Assembly: GCA_030535795.1 (NCBI GenBank)
Contig: JAUNRE010000011.1
Coordinates: 1-42,475 of the forward strand
DNA from: Akkermansia sp.
GTDB lineage: Bacteria; Verrucomicrobiota; Verrucomicrobiia; Verrucomicrobiales; Akkermansiaceae
Direction: 5' to 3'
DNA length: 42,475 bases
Under the pieces are notes generated by a model. The model worked only from the letters and a program-made list of their open reading frames with translations. It did no database searches and was not told where the DNA came from. A program made the translations under genes and the position numbers. Numbering within the stretch: the first letter of the stretch is position 1; each line of letters starts with the position of its first letter. Positions 25,723 to 34,495 of this stretch are shown here, one piece after another.

Positions 25723-26193
25723 ATGGATATACAGCAGAATGCAGCTGAATTGGCAGAGAGGGTGACGACAGCCATCCTCTCTCCGTTGGGCTATACTTTC
25801 ACACTGACGACCACTCCTACCGAGGGGGAGGAGAACGGCGTCACGCTCATGATTTCCAGCCCTGATGCCGCCTACCTCATCGGCGATGAGGGTGACAAGC
25901 TCGATGACCTGCAATACTTGGTGAACCGCCTGGTACAAGCGGAGTGGGAAGACGCCCCGCGCATTCGCGTGGATTGCGACAGTTACCGCGAGCGAGCCGA
26001 AGCCAAACTGCTGCGCCGGGCACGGGCACGAGCCGAGCGCGTCTTGCAGAGCGGCCGCCCCCTGCTCATGGAAAAGCTCAATGCCTACCAGCGACGACTG
26101 ATTCACAACGAGCTGGCCAAAATGGAAGGCATCCGCACCAGTTCCGAGGAGACAGATTCACGCTTCAAGCGTATTACCATCAGCCGCGCCTGA
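25723..26193 (+). CDS. KH-R3H domain RNA-binding protein (Jag/KhpB-like)
   Basis: The protein has 156 residues: a KH-like domain at about residues 40-80 (LMISSPDAAYLIGDEGDKLDDLQYL, with the G-D-x-G loop) and an R3H domain at about 85-155 (RVDCDSYRERAEAKLLRRA, then AYQRRLIHNELAKM with the R-x-x-x-H pair, then SEETDSRFKRITI). This is the Jag/SpoIIIJ-associated or KhpB family of cytoplasmic RNA-binding proteins. The usual N-terminal Jag domain is missing, and so is the usual neighbour yidC. It starts 7 bases after the BI-1 gene and overlaps no other gene. Confidence 0.87.
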   Translation: MDIQQNAAELAERVTTAILSPLGYTFTLTTTPTEGEENGVTLMISSPDAAYLIGDEGDKLDDLQYLVNRLVQAEWEDAPRIRVDCDSYRERAEAKLLRRARARAERVLQSGRPLLMEKLNAYQRRLIHNELAKMEGIRTSSEETDSRFKRITISRA

Positions 26194-26200
26194 CGCCCCC

Positions 26201-26947
26201 ATGCCTTTCCTCCCCAACATCTGCAAACTCATCGCTGCGGCCGGACTACTCGCCGCCACAGCCTTGGCAGATACCTACACCGTCTACCTGCCGGTCGGGG
26301 CTGATAGCCCGGAACTACGAAAACTGGTGGAAAAGACACTACCGAAAGAAACACCGGAAGCCACAGTCGAGTGTCGGTACATTGAGCTGCCGCAGGATTG
26401 CGACGATATGTCGGGCGCCGAAACGATAGCAGCGGCTATGGAAGCCGGGGTGACACACTTGCCCTGTCTTGTGGCGGCAGATGAGAACGGCCCCTATGCC
26501 ACCCTGCTGCTGCGCGGGCTGCAACCGAAAGCGGTCATCGATGCAGTGGCCGCCGCCGTAGCCCCCGACCGCGAGGAGAAAGCCGAGCCGAACCGCTACC
26601 GCGCGCGCATGTACCGCCTGTTCGCTCGCTGCAAATATGAGTCCGCCACGGAGGAACAACTCCACCCCCTGGTAAGCGAGTGCCGCCAACTGCTCAACCA
26701 CCCGCTCTGCACGCGCGAACAGCAGCAGCTCATCGGCCTGCGTTGCCTCTACCCCTTGCTGATGAAGCAATATGCCCAGGCATACAAAGGAGCTCACACC
26801 CCGGCCACCGAGGCAAAATTGCTGGAAGCTATTGCCGCCCTGGAAGCCGCACGCGACATCAATCCTGATTCCGCATTGGGTAAACGCGCCCACGATGAGC
26901 GCCACCGCCTGCGCATGGCTCGCAGAGAAGCCCGCAAGTACGAATAA
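26201..26947 (+). CDS. Exported protein of unknown function, possibly thioredoxin-fold
   Basis: The protein of 248 residues begins with a signal peptide (ICKLIAAAGLLAATALA). Residues 25-125 have an alternating strand-helix pattern, and THLPCLVAAD looks like the cis-proline segment of thioredoxin folds, although no CxxC motif is present. The second half (about 130-248) is helical and charged, rich in Arg, Glu and Ala, and resembles a TPR-type array without clear motifs. I recognise no family. The gene is 7 bases after the KH-R3H gene, so it is probably the third member of that operon. Confidence 0.6.
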   Translation: MPFLPNICKLIAAAGLLAATALADTYTVYLPVGADSPELRKLVEKTLPKETPEATVECRYIELPQDCDDMSGAETIAAAMEAGVTHLPCLVAADENGPYATLLLRGLQPKAVIDAVAAAVAPDREEKAEPNRYRARMYRLFARCKYESATEEQLHPLVSECRQLLNHPLCTREQQQLIGLRCLYPLLMKQYAQAYKGAHTPATEAKLLEAIAALEAARDINPDSALGKRAHDERHRLRMARREARKYE

Positions 26948-26991
26948 AGGCTCCTCGGCTTCATACCAACAGCGGAGCCCCGCCCCACATC

Positions 26992-29034
26992 ATGAGTAGC
27001 ACAGCTTGCATCACATACCCCTACGGCTGCATCACATGGTGCAACGGCCGAGCCATAGTCAGCCACCACGATACCGGGAGTATCACCACCGAATACCTCA
27101 CGGACTACCAGTCGCGCATTGTCTATCCCCAAGAACACCTTTCCGGGGAATACGCCCTCCAGCTCCTCTTTGCTGACGGCAGCATGGGCTTTGCCCCGCA
27201 GCTTAGCCGCCACACTACCGCCGACGAGGCACTGCTGCTTACGCTTATCGATTCGCGCCACCCGAGCATTGAGCTCCGCCTACGCCTGCAACTGCACGCA
27301 GAAGGCGTGTTCACCCAGCAAGTCAGCCTGCACAACGGCACCGATGCTTGCCTGCAACTGCTGCGCGGCTACTCCGCCACTGCCTCTCTACAGGCACAGC
27401 GCTACCACGCCACCACTTTTCGCGGCGTTTGGGCCGGAGAGCACACCATGCAGGAAGAAGAAGTGCAACGAGGCAACACCCTCTGCGCCAATGCCTACAC
27501 CGGAATCAAAGCAGCACAGGAAGGCACACCCGGCATCATCATCGCCACAAATGCCCCCGCACAGGAAGAATGCGGCCACTGCCTGCTGGCCGCCTTGGCC
27601 TGGAGCGGCAACTACTCTCTGGCATTCACTCACAATGCCCAGGGGCTCGGCGTTCTCGGTGTCGGGCACGACTTTGCGCAAGCACCCTACACCATCGCAC
27701 CGGGGCAAACGCTTGAGCTTCCTCAGGCCATCCTCCTGAACAGCCCGCGAGGTAAAGGCGAAGCCACCCGCCGCCTGCACCGCTACCTGCGGCGCTGTGT
27801 TATTCCCCGTGGCGCAGACACACGTGACTGCCTGCTCAACAGCTGGGAAGGCGTACATTTCGATGTGCATGAACCCACCTTGCGCAGCATGATGCAACGC
27901 ACCGCTGCTCTCGGCATCGAGATGTTTGTGCTCGATGACGGCTGGTTCGGGCGCCGCAAAGACGACACCAGTTCGCTGGGAGACTGGTATCCGGATACGG
28001 AGAAACTGCCGCAGGGCTTGCGGCCACTCACTGATTTTGCGGCAACACAAGGGTTGAAGTTCGGGCTGTGGGTTGAGCCGGAAATGGTAAGCCCGGACAG
28101 CGAACTCTACCGAGCCCACCCGGAATGGGCGTTGCACCTGCCCGGCATCACCCCCACCGAGCAACGCAGGCAACTGGTGCTCAACCTCGCCCGCCCCGAA
28201 GTAGCAGCACACGTGCTCCGCACCATTGACGACCTGCTGAGCAATAACCCGGGCATTGCCTATGTGAAATGGGATTGCAACCGCATGATGACCGATGCTC
28301 CGCACCCCAACATTTACTTCGATTACATCTGCGCCTACTACCGCATCATGCGTGCGTTGAGGCAGCGCCACCCACACATTGTCTTCCAATGCTGCTCAGC
28401 CGGTGGCGGCAGAATGGATGCCGGAGCGGCACGATACCACGAGGAATTCTGGCTGAGCGACAACACCGATGCCCACGACCGCCTGCGCATGCAGTGGAGT
28501 GCCGGCCACTTCTTCCCCGCCAATGCCATCGGCGCCCATGTCACCGCAAGCCCCAACCTTTACACAGGTCGCACCACCTCACTCAAATTCCGCTTCGATG
28601 TCGCCCTGGCAGGTAGACTCGGCTTCGAACTCGACCCACGCCGCCTATCGCCTGCCGAGGAGGAAGAAATCCGAACTCGTCTGGCACTGGCAAAGGAACT
28701 GCGCCCGCTGGTGCAGCTGGGCGACCTCTACCGCCTGGTCAGCCCCTACGAAGGGTCGGACTGTGCCCTGCTCTACACCGATGGCCGGCAGGCACTGCTA
28801 CTGGCCTACACCACGGAGCGCCCCTTCACAAACCAACACACCACCATACCGTTGCGCGGCCTGCGACCGGACACCCATTACCGCATCGCAGAGCTGCTAC
28901 CGGACACCGCACGCCCCCTCTGCCCGCTGAACGGTGAAATATGCAGCGGCGCCGAGCTGCTCAGCCGCGGGCTCCCCCTGCACTGGAGCCGCCCCCTGCA
29001 ATCCGCCTGCATTCTTTTGACTCCGTTGGCTTAA
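26992..29034 (+). CDS. GH36 alpha-galactosidase, cytoplasmic
   Basis: Alpha-galactosidases of this family release alpha-1,6-linked galactose from raffinose-type sugars or mucin-like glycans. The 680-residue protein has the N-terminal beta-sandwich (about residues 1-270), the catalytic barrel and a C-terminal beta domain. Key motifs are FVLDDGWFGRRKDDTSSLGDW, LKFGLWVEPEMV, AYVKWDCNRMMTD with the nucleophile aspartate, CSAGGGRMD, and EFWLSDNTDAHDRLRMQWS with the acid/base aspartate. A cysteine replaces the usual methionine in the KWDMNR context. There is no signal peptide. A 6-base inverted repeat (26949-26954/26974-26979) lies just before it. It may ride on the BI-1 operon, with 44 bases between. 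Confidence 0.93.
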   Translation: MSSTACITYPYGCITWCNGRAIVSHHDTGSITTEYLTDYQSRIVYPQEHLSGEYALQLLFADGSMGFAPQLSRHTTADEALLLTLIDSRHPSIELRLRLQLHAEGVFTQQVSLHNGTDACLQLLRGYSATASLQAQRYHATTFRGVWAGEHTMQEEEVQRGNTLCANAYTGIKAAQEGTPGIIIATNAPAQEECGHCLLAALAWSGNYSLAFTHNAQGLGVLGVGHDFAQAPYTIAPGQTLELPQAILLNSPRGKGEATRRLHRYLRRCVIPRGADTRDCLLNSWEGVHFDVHEPTLRSMMQRTAALGIEMFVLDDGWFGRRKDDTSSLGDWYPDTEKLPQGLRPLTDFAATQGLKFGLWVEPEMVSPDSELYRAHPEWALHLPGITPTEQRRQLVLNLARPEVAAHVLRTIDDLLSNNPGIAYVKWDCNRMMTDAPHPNIYFDYICAYYRIMRALRQRHPHIVFQCCSAGGGRMDAGAARYHEEFWLSDNTDAHDRLRMQWSAGHFFPANAIGAHVTASPNLYTGRTTSLKFRFDVALAGRLGFELDPRRLSPAEEEEIRTRLALAKELRPLVQLGDLYRLVSPYEGSDCALLYTDGRQALLLAYTTERPFTNQHTTIPLRGLRPDTHYRIAELLPDTARPLCPLNGEICSGAELLSRGLPLHWSRPLQSACILLTPLA

Positions 29035-29039
29035 AAGGC

Positions 29040-29068
29040 TTGCAATCGCACATTCTCAGGTATAGAAT
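29040..29068 (+). promoter_or_regulatory. Putative promoter of alr (predicts a leaderless mRNA)
   Basis: TTGCAA and TAGAAT are separated by 17 bases; the -10 ends 6 bases before the ATG at 29075. The -35 begins 5 bases after the stop codon of the galactosidase gene. Confidence 0.68.
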
Positions 29069-29074
29069 AGAGTT

Positions 29075-30178
29075 ATGGAGCAAACCGCCACTTACCGCGC
29101 TTGGGCAGAGGTCGACACCGAGGCCATGAAGCACAACCTTAATATCGTACGCCGCGTCATGCCGGACCACAGCCGCATGCCCATTGTGAAAGCGGAGGCC
29201 TATGGCCATGGCATAGAAGGGGTTGTAAAAGCGCTGGATAACGAAGACATACGTTTTTTCGGCGTAGCGACCCCATCCGAAGCTGCGCGTGTGCAGGCAG
29301 CGGGGTGCCGCACCTGCCCGTTCATTCTGGGCCCCTGCTTTCCGAATGAGCGCGAAATGATTGTGCAGAACGGCTGGCGTGCCGCTCTCAGCGGGGTGAA
29401 TGAAGCCGAGCACTTCAACAATCTCGGTAAACTCTTCAATAAGAAAGTCAACCTTCACATCAATGTGGATACCGGCATGGGGCGTGCCGGTGTGCTCCCC
29501 AGCGATATGCCCGGCCTGGGCGAGCGACTCAAGCAGTTCGAGTACCTCAATATCGAGGGCATCTACTCGCACCTCTCGGCAGCCTCACAAGATATCGCCT
29601 TCACCCACAGGCAAATACGGGCCTACGAGGCAGCCGTGCGGGAGCTCAGCGTCAGCCTCGACCTCCCCTACCGCCACCTGTGCAGCAGTGCAGCCGTGTT
29701 CAACTACAAGGCACCCAGCACCAACATGGTACGCCTGGGGCGCATTCTCTACGGCTACTCCCCCATGCCCTCCCCCTACAACAAGGAACTGCGCAACACG
29801 CTCACTCTCTACAGCCGCGTCACGCTCGTCCGCACCTTGCCCGACAGCCACGGCGTCTCCTACGACCACACCTACATCACCAGCGGCCCCACACGGGTGG
29901 CCACTATCGGTATCGGCTTCGGCGATGGCTACCTGCATTACCTTTCCAACACCGGGGCTCGCGTGTACCTCAATGGGCAGTATTGCCCTGTGCTGGGGCG
30001 CGTGACGATGGATCAGATTATGGTGGATGTCAGCCACATGGAAAACGTACAGCCCGGAGATGTGGCCGAAATACTCGGCCCCAATGTGCCTTGGGAGGAG
30101 CTGACGGCTCGCGCCAACACCATTCCCAGCAACATCATTTGCTCCATTTCGGCACGTGTGCCGCGCGTTTATAAATAA
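29075..30178 (+). CDS. alr: Alanine racemase
   Basis: Alr interconverts L- and D-alanine with pyridoxal phosphate, supplying D-Ala for peptidoglycan. The 367-residue protein has the PLP lysine in [11 protein letters not shown] near the N terminus, the [11 protein letters not shown] motif, [13 protein letters not shown], the catalytic-tyrosine region [10 protein letters not shown], and [15 protein letters not shown] near the C terminus. The family's usual GYADG is GFGDG here, a mild variation. It has its own promoter. It converges on the large HEAT-repeat gene, 62 bases between stops. Confidence 0.95.
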   Translation: MEQTATYRAWAEVDTEAMKHNLNIVRRVMPDHSRMPIVKAEAYGHGIEGVVKALDNEDIRFFGVATPSEAARVQAAGCRTCPFILGPCFPNEREMIVQNGWRAALSGVNEAEHFNNLGKLFNKKVNLHINVDTGMGRAGVLPSDMPGLGERLKQFEYLNIEGIYSHLSAASQDIAFTHRQIRAYEAAVRELSVSLDLPYRHLCSSAAVFNYKAPSTNMVRLGRILYGYSPMPSPYNKELRNTLTLYSRVTLVRTLPDSHGVSYDHTYITSGPTRVATIGIGFGDGYLHYLSNTGARVYLNGQYCPVLGRVTMDQIMVDVSHMENVQPGDVAEILGPNVPWEELTARANTIPSNIICSISARVPRVYK

Positions 30179-30240
30179 ACGGCGGCGGCGCATCCCTGCC
30201 ACGGCATACGCTCATCCGCCTGCCGATTTTTCGCGTATCG

Positions 30241-33200
30241 TTATTCCTCCTTGCGCCTGCCAAAGAGCACCAGCAACGCCCCCAGCAGCGCCACCAGCCC
30301 GCCGATAGCAAGCATGCCGTAGCTGCGCACCATTTCCCACACCTGTTCGCCGGTAGCGGCTGCGGTCTCGGTGGCCGATGTCTCGGCCAGACGCTCCGGG
30401 CGAATAACCGGTATCGGCTCAGGCTTAGGCTCAGGAGTAGTCTCTGTCGGTTCCTGCGGAGCCGCCGTCGGCTCGGGCGAGGCTGCTAGGCGCTGAGCCG
30501 TCAGCCCCGCTTCCTGTGATTCCTTCACCAGAGCGTCCAAACGCTCCGATGCAGCATCATCCCCCAGCAGCACACCGGCCTCGGCAAAGAGAGCGGGAGC
30601 CTTGCGACGCTTGGACGCCTCCACCCCATACCGAGCGCAAAGCACCGTGTTGCGCTCTCGCCCCGCCTCGCTTTCCACATCATAATCCACGACTTCCAGC
30701 CCGGGGTAAGATTTTTTGAGGTCGCGCAGGCGGCGCTGCACACGCTCACAGACATCGCACCCGGACTTGTGGAAGAACTCCACGCGCACCGGGGCATTCT
30801 TATCCGCCACCGGCACGGGGGTGCGCTCATCTTCGGCATCTGCCATATCCTCGTGGGCCTCAGCAGGCTCCGGAGCAGGCTCTTGTACAACAGGTTGAGG
30901 CTCCGGTTCCTTTTCCGCCAAAGTGGGAGGCGCCGGGAAATTGAAGTCATGGGGGCGGGCGTTTCCTGACTTATTCCCGGAACTTTTGCGCTTGGGCATT
31001 TTATCCTTCACCTCATCCAGCACCGACCAGGGGTAGTCATTAATACTTTCGGCATACTCCGCCAACACTGTTTCCAGCCCGGGGCGCAGTTTTTTGGGTG
31101 AGCCCTTCAGTTTGAAGAACTCCATTGTTCCGGAGCCTCGGTAGCTACTCCAGCGCTTCCACACGCCCTCCATCTGACGGCAGACGGCGCCGTATAAGTA
31201 GTTTTCCGTAATGTCATCCGCATCAGTAAGGTTCGCTTCCCGCACCTGACGCAAACGAGCAAGCAGCTCGTGGAGGCGAACACGGTCACAATCACCAACA
31301 CGATACAGCATCGAGGCACAGGCCACCAGTGCCACGGTGGGGTCATCGTCATCCTGCATGGCTTGCACCAGGCGAATCAGCGACACCGGGCACGATACGC
31401 GCTTGCCGGAAGAATCAAAGCTTGAAGGCGACACCTGTAACGGCGACTCATTTTTACCACACGGCAGGTAAAACTTCCAACTATCCATCGGCAACAAGCA
31501 CCCGGCCACAGCTCGCCGCACACACGGGAGTTCGCTCCGGTAAAACTTCTTTGCCCAGGCTTCCACATCTGCCCCCTTGCGCGGACACTCACGCACACAT
31601 TGCAGGTACGAATCCCAAGGCTCCCCCATCGGCGCAATTTTATCCCTCAGTTGAGGGGTACCCGCGGCCTCACTCGCCAGCAGCACAAACGCAGCGACGG
31701 CGCGCCGATTCACCGGCGTTTTGTCAGAGAGAGCAGCGGTGAGAATCGACACACTTTCCGCGGAAGAATCCGAACTCAGGCGGTCGATTGCGTGTCGCAT
31801 CAAACGCTCCCAGTGATCCACCTTCAGATTCATGGAAACAAGACGCTCGCGGATGAGATTAGCCGGTTTTGAATCCGCATCCAACAGCGAACCGATGCAA
31901 TAAAAGTCCCGGTGCTGCACAAATTTTTCAGCAAATTCAGGACGCAGTTTCAGGAAGTAGTGGGGACAATCATCCAGCAGGTCATCCACATAAGTAGGCT
32001 CCAGCTTCTCGATGCGCTCATCGAGCATGGCATCCGTCCGGTCAGGCCTCATTTTCAACAGCGAAGCATAAATCAGCGTCTGCAACTTCTCATCCTTCAT
32101 TGTCGGGTTATCCGACTCCTGTTGCAGCCACTCCGCCAGTTTGACGCTGTATTCTTTCTCCAAGTCGTGGTTTGAGAGTGTGGAAAACACCAAGCGATGC
32201 AGGGGTGATTCCTTGTCCAAAGCCGGCACCGAGGGGTCTTTCAGCCACTCCAGAAAAGCCTGAGCACACCCGGGGTGTTTCACATACAGGCGCGAGCCCC
32301 AGGCTGCCATCAGGCGGCGGCGCACGCGCGGATCCGGGTTAGCCAGCAACGACTCCAGCACCGCCTTCACACTTTTGCGTCGTATCCCGTCTTCATCAAA
32401 AACAGTCTCATATTCATCATCATACCCCACCAGCTGGTCCACCTGCTCCGGCGAGAATCGCGACACGGCATCCAACAGGGCGGCGGAAAGTGTTGCTTTC
32501 TGCTCACAGTAAAGGTACACAACGTACGGTGTCGCAGAGGGCGTACGCACGGCATAATCCGTCAGTTCATTCATGTAGAGAGACACCAAGTGTCGCTTAT
32601 GTAACACATGCATGGCCTGAGCACGCACGGTCTCATCCGTATCTTCGCGCAAAACTTTGAGAAGAGCCGCCTGCAAATCTTTATCGCGCATGGACGGAAT
32701 GAACGATGCTTTGGATTGCAGCGCACGCAGGGCGGCAGCTCGCACGCGCCAATCCGGCTTCTGCAGAAGGGTAATCATCACCTCCGGCGGCAGCGCCTGC
32801 CGACTACCGGCATTCGCAACAGGATCTTCCACTGCGGCGCTCTCATCCATATCCCCCAATGCTTCCAAAGCCGCCACAGCCACATCTTCATCATCCGCCT
32901 GCGCCAGTTTGTTGAGGAACTCTACAATACAGATAATCGGCGTGCTATCGGGAGCCCGGCGAGCCGCTATTTGCAGGATATTGCGATCCGTCTCCTTCAT
33001 CAGACTCGGCATAAGGATTTTGTACGCCGTCTCTCCACCGGTCTGCAGCAGCACATCAATCGCCACCTCACGCACAAGCCCATCTTCGGAATCAGCAAAC
33101 ACCATCAGCACGGGCAGCGCGTCCCTGCCTGTCTTGCGCAGCGCCTCCAGACCGGTCAGAATATCATTGCGAGCGTGCGAGGTGAGCAGCGTCACCACAT

Positions 33201-33738
33201 GCCCCACATCGGCCGGCATGGCCTGCTGCAATTGCAGCCGAAAAAGGGAACAGCGCAGGTTATCGCGCTCTTTTTCCGACAGCTCAGCATTCTCGGCAAG
33301 CTCTTTCTGCAGGGCTGCCCCCAGCGCGGAGCGCCAGGATGCATAGCGCAGGCAGAGGCGGCGTTGCGTATCCGGGTCAGCCGTACGCAACAAGGCAACC
33401 GTCGTATTCAGACGCGCGGCATCAGGAGCCGTAGCAGGGTCGCCGGCCATTTCCTCAGCAGCGGCCCAGGTATCCAGCTCTTTCTGCACGGGTTGCGGCA
33501 CATCGGCCGGTGCCAGCCAGGGGTCCAAGCCAAAGTCCTTTCCGGTCAGGAACTCCAGCAAGTCGAGTGCCGCCGAGCGCACACGCACGTCATCATGGCG
33601 CAGGTATTGCAGCAGAGCACGGCGCTCGCAGGTTTCGGGCTGCCGTGTCCAGGTGCTTATCTCCCTGAGCGGCTCAGCCCCGGTTGCCACGGTGAGCAGC
33701 AGGGGTAACAGTAGGTATCGGGTAGCGGGCTTCATCAT
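30241..33738 (-). CDS. Giant exported HEAT-repeat protein with thioredoxin-like domain and C-terminal membrane anchor
   Basis: The protein has 1165 residues. A signal peptide (ATRYLLLPLLLTVATGA) is followed by about 850 residues of alpha-helical HEAT-like repeats (for example VRSAALDLLEF, LVREVAIDVLL, WRVRAAALRALQ, ETVRAQAMHVLH). A Pro/Glu-rich linker leads to a thioredoxin-fold domain around residues 975-1060: VRVEFFHKSGCDVCERV contains a CxxC pair, and KAPALF could be the cis-proline strand. A second Pro/Glu/Thr-rich stretch precedes a single C-terminal helix (MLAIGGLVALLGALLVLFG) ending in RRKEE. It is therefore likely a membrane-tethered periplasmic protein. The next gene upstream (33748) is 9 bases away and likely shares its transcript. 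The architecture is unfamiliar to me, and the function is not known. Confidence 0.8.
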   Translation of the reverse strand: MMKPATRYLLLPLLLTVATGAEPLREISTWTRQPETCERRALLQYLRHDDVRVRSAALDLLEFLTGKDFGLDPWLAPADVPQPVQKELDTWAAAEEMAGDPATAPDAARLNTTVALLRTADPDTQRRLCLRYASWRSALGAALQKELAENAELSEKERDNLRCSLFRLQLQQAMPADVGHVVTLLTSHARNDILTGLEALRKTGRDALPVLMVFADSEDGLVREVAIDVLLQTGGETAYKILMPSLMKETDRNILQIAARRAPDSTPIICIVEFLNKLAQADDEDVAVAALEALGDMDESAAVEDPVANAGSRQALPPEVMITLLQKPDWRVRAAALRALQSKASFIPSMRDKDLQAALLKVLREDTDETVRAQAMHVLHKRHLVSLYMNELTDYAVRTPSATPYVVYLYCEQKATLSAALLDAVSRFSPEQVDQLVGYDDEYETVFDEDGIRRKSVKAVLESLLANPDPRVRRRLMAAWGSRLYVKHPGCAQAFLEWLKDPSVPALDKESPLHRLVFSTLSNHDLEKEYSVKLAEWLQQESDNPTMKDEKLQTLIYASLLKMRPDRTDAMLDERIEKLEPTYVDDLLDDCPHYFLKLRPEFAEKFVQHRDFYCIGSLLDADSKPANLIRERLVSMNLKVDHWERLMRHAIDRLSSDSSAESVSILTAALSDKTPVNRRAVAAFVLLASEAAGTPQLRDKIAPMGEPWDSYLQCVRECPRKGADVEAWAKKFYRSELPCVRRAVAGCLLPMDSWKFYLPCGKNESPLQVSPSSFDSSGKRVSCPVSLIRLVQAMQDDDDPTVALVACASMLYRVGDCDRVRLHELLARLRQVREANLTDADDITENYLYGAVCRQMEGVWKRWSSYRGSGTMEFFKLKGSPKKLRPGLETVLAEYAESINDYPWSVLDEVKDKMPKRKSSGNKSGNARPHDFNFPAPPTLAEKEPEPQPVVQEPAPEPAEAHEDMADAEDERTPVPVADKNAPVRVEFFHKSGCDVCERVQRRLRDLKKSYPGLEVVDYDVESEAGRERNTVLCARYGVEASKRRKAPALFAEAGVLLGDDAASERLDALVKESQEAGLTAQRLAASPEPTAAPQEPTETTPEPKPEPIPVIRPERLAETSATETAAATGEQVWEMVRSYGMLAIGGLVALLGALLVLFGRRKEE

Positions 33739-33747
33739 GTAAGGGGG

Positions 33748-34254
33748 TTATAAATCGGATATGATATTGAGAATCTGGCTCACAACTTCCTCCAGTTCCG
33801 GGCAGTTGTAGTAGGACTTCTCCTCCAGCTTGGCCGTAGCGGCATCCAACTTGTCGTACAGCACTTGCACCGCGGGGTCGCCTTCCAGTTCTTGGAGCAA
33901 TTCCTCATACTCGCCGGCTCCTACATCAATGGCCATGCGCTCCAGGGCATGAGCCTCAGCCAGCACCTCTTTGAGCGACTCCGCCACCTCCTCCGGCACC
34001 GCAGCTACCAGTTCGCCCGACAGGCGTTCCGTAAGTCCCTGAACAATAGAGAGCTGCGCCAACAGATAGCGCGAAGCCACATTTTCCTCGCTCCCCTCGC
34101 CTTCCTCTTCGTGCACAATAGCCTCGCCCTCGCCCACCTCATCACCGGCCACGGCGGCCTCGCCGGCTATTACGGCAGCGGGGTCTTCCTCCGTTGTGGC
34201 CATAGCCACACCAAGCAGCGAAACGACAGCGGCAATACCTGCAAACTTCTTCAT
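33748..34254 (-). CDS. Small acidic exported protein of unknown function
   Basis: The protein has about 168 residues from ATG 34254. A signal peptide (MKKFAGIAAVVSLLGVAMA) precedes a strongly acidic stretch (EEEGEGSEEN) and then a helical, Leu/Glu/Ala-rich region to the end; three cysteine or metal sites are not evident (only one Cys, in YYNCPELEE). I recognise no family. The ATG at 34260 is also in frame, but 34254 places the promoter's -10 four bases upstream and gives the classical MKK signal start. Nine bases separate it from the HEAT-thioredoxin gene, so the two are probably one unit, and the small protein may work with the large one. Confidence 0.68.
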   Translation of the reverse strand: MKKFAGIAAVVSLLGVAMATTEEDPAAVIAGEAAVAGDEVGEGEAIVHEEEGEGSEENVASRYLLAQLSIVQGLTERLSGELVAAVPEEVAESLKEVLAEAHALERMAIDVGAGEYEELLQELEGDPAVQVLYDKLDAATAKLEEKSYYNCPELEEVVSQILNIISDL

Positions 34255-34258
34255 CAGC

Positions 34259-34287
34259 ATAACACGCAATTTATTGTTCAGAAACAA
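34259..34287 (-). promoter_or_regulatory. Putative promoter of the acidic-protein/HEAT-protein operon
   Basis: On the minus strand, TTGTTT and TGTTAT are separated by 17 bases, and the -10 ends 4 bases before the ATG at 34254. Confidence 0.5.
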
Positions 34288-34411
34288 GCCTACCACATTC
34301 CCCCGTAATTTCAAGCACGAAATCCGCAAAAGAATGAAATTGCACACTTCCGTTTACGCGCACTACAGCGGCACCGGTGCATCACTCGATGAATCGCACG
34401 GCGTATGCGCA

Positions 34412-34429
34412 TGTCAGGCTTTCCTGACA
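34412..34429. terminator. Hairpin upstream of the pyruvyl transferase gene
   Basis: TGTCAGG (34412-34418) and CCTGACA (34423-34429) form a 7-base stem with a 4-base loop. A T-run follows only 18 bases later, so its role as a terminator is uncertain. The rest of 34255-34495 holds the two diverging promoters and nothing else that I recognise. Confidence 0.35.
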
Positions 34430-34456
34430 GCGTTCTAAGTGGTGGTCTTTTTTTGC

Positions 34457-34485
34457 TTGCCTTTCAAACAAAAATATGTTTACAT
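34457..34485 (+). promoter_or_regulatory. Possible promoter of the pyruvyl transferase gene
   Basis: TTGCCT, 17 bases, TTACAT. The -35 has the usual cTTGC form, but the -10 is poor. It ends 10 bases before the ATG at 34496. Confidence 0.35.
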
Positions 34486-34495
34486 CGTGGAAACG

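Noticed and set aside
26948..26979. Inverted repeat GGCTCC/GGAGCC before the GH36 gene as a terminator
   Set aside because: The stem is only six bases with a 19-base loop and lacks a T-run, so I do not call it a terminator.
34334..34438. A 34-residue reading frame (starts MKLHTSVYAH) before the pyruvyl transferase gene
   Set aside because: No promoter or ribosome-binding site fits, and its end coincides with the hairpin at 34412-34429; chance is the simpler reading.
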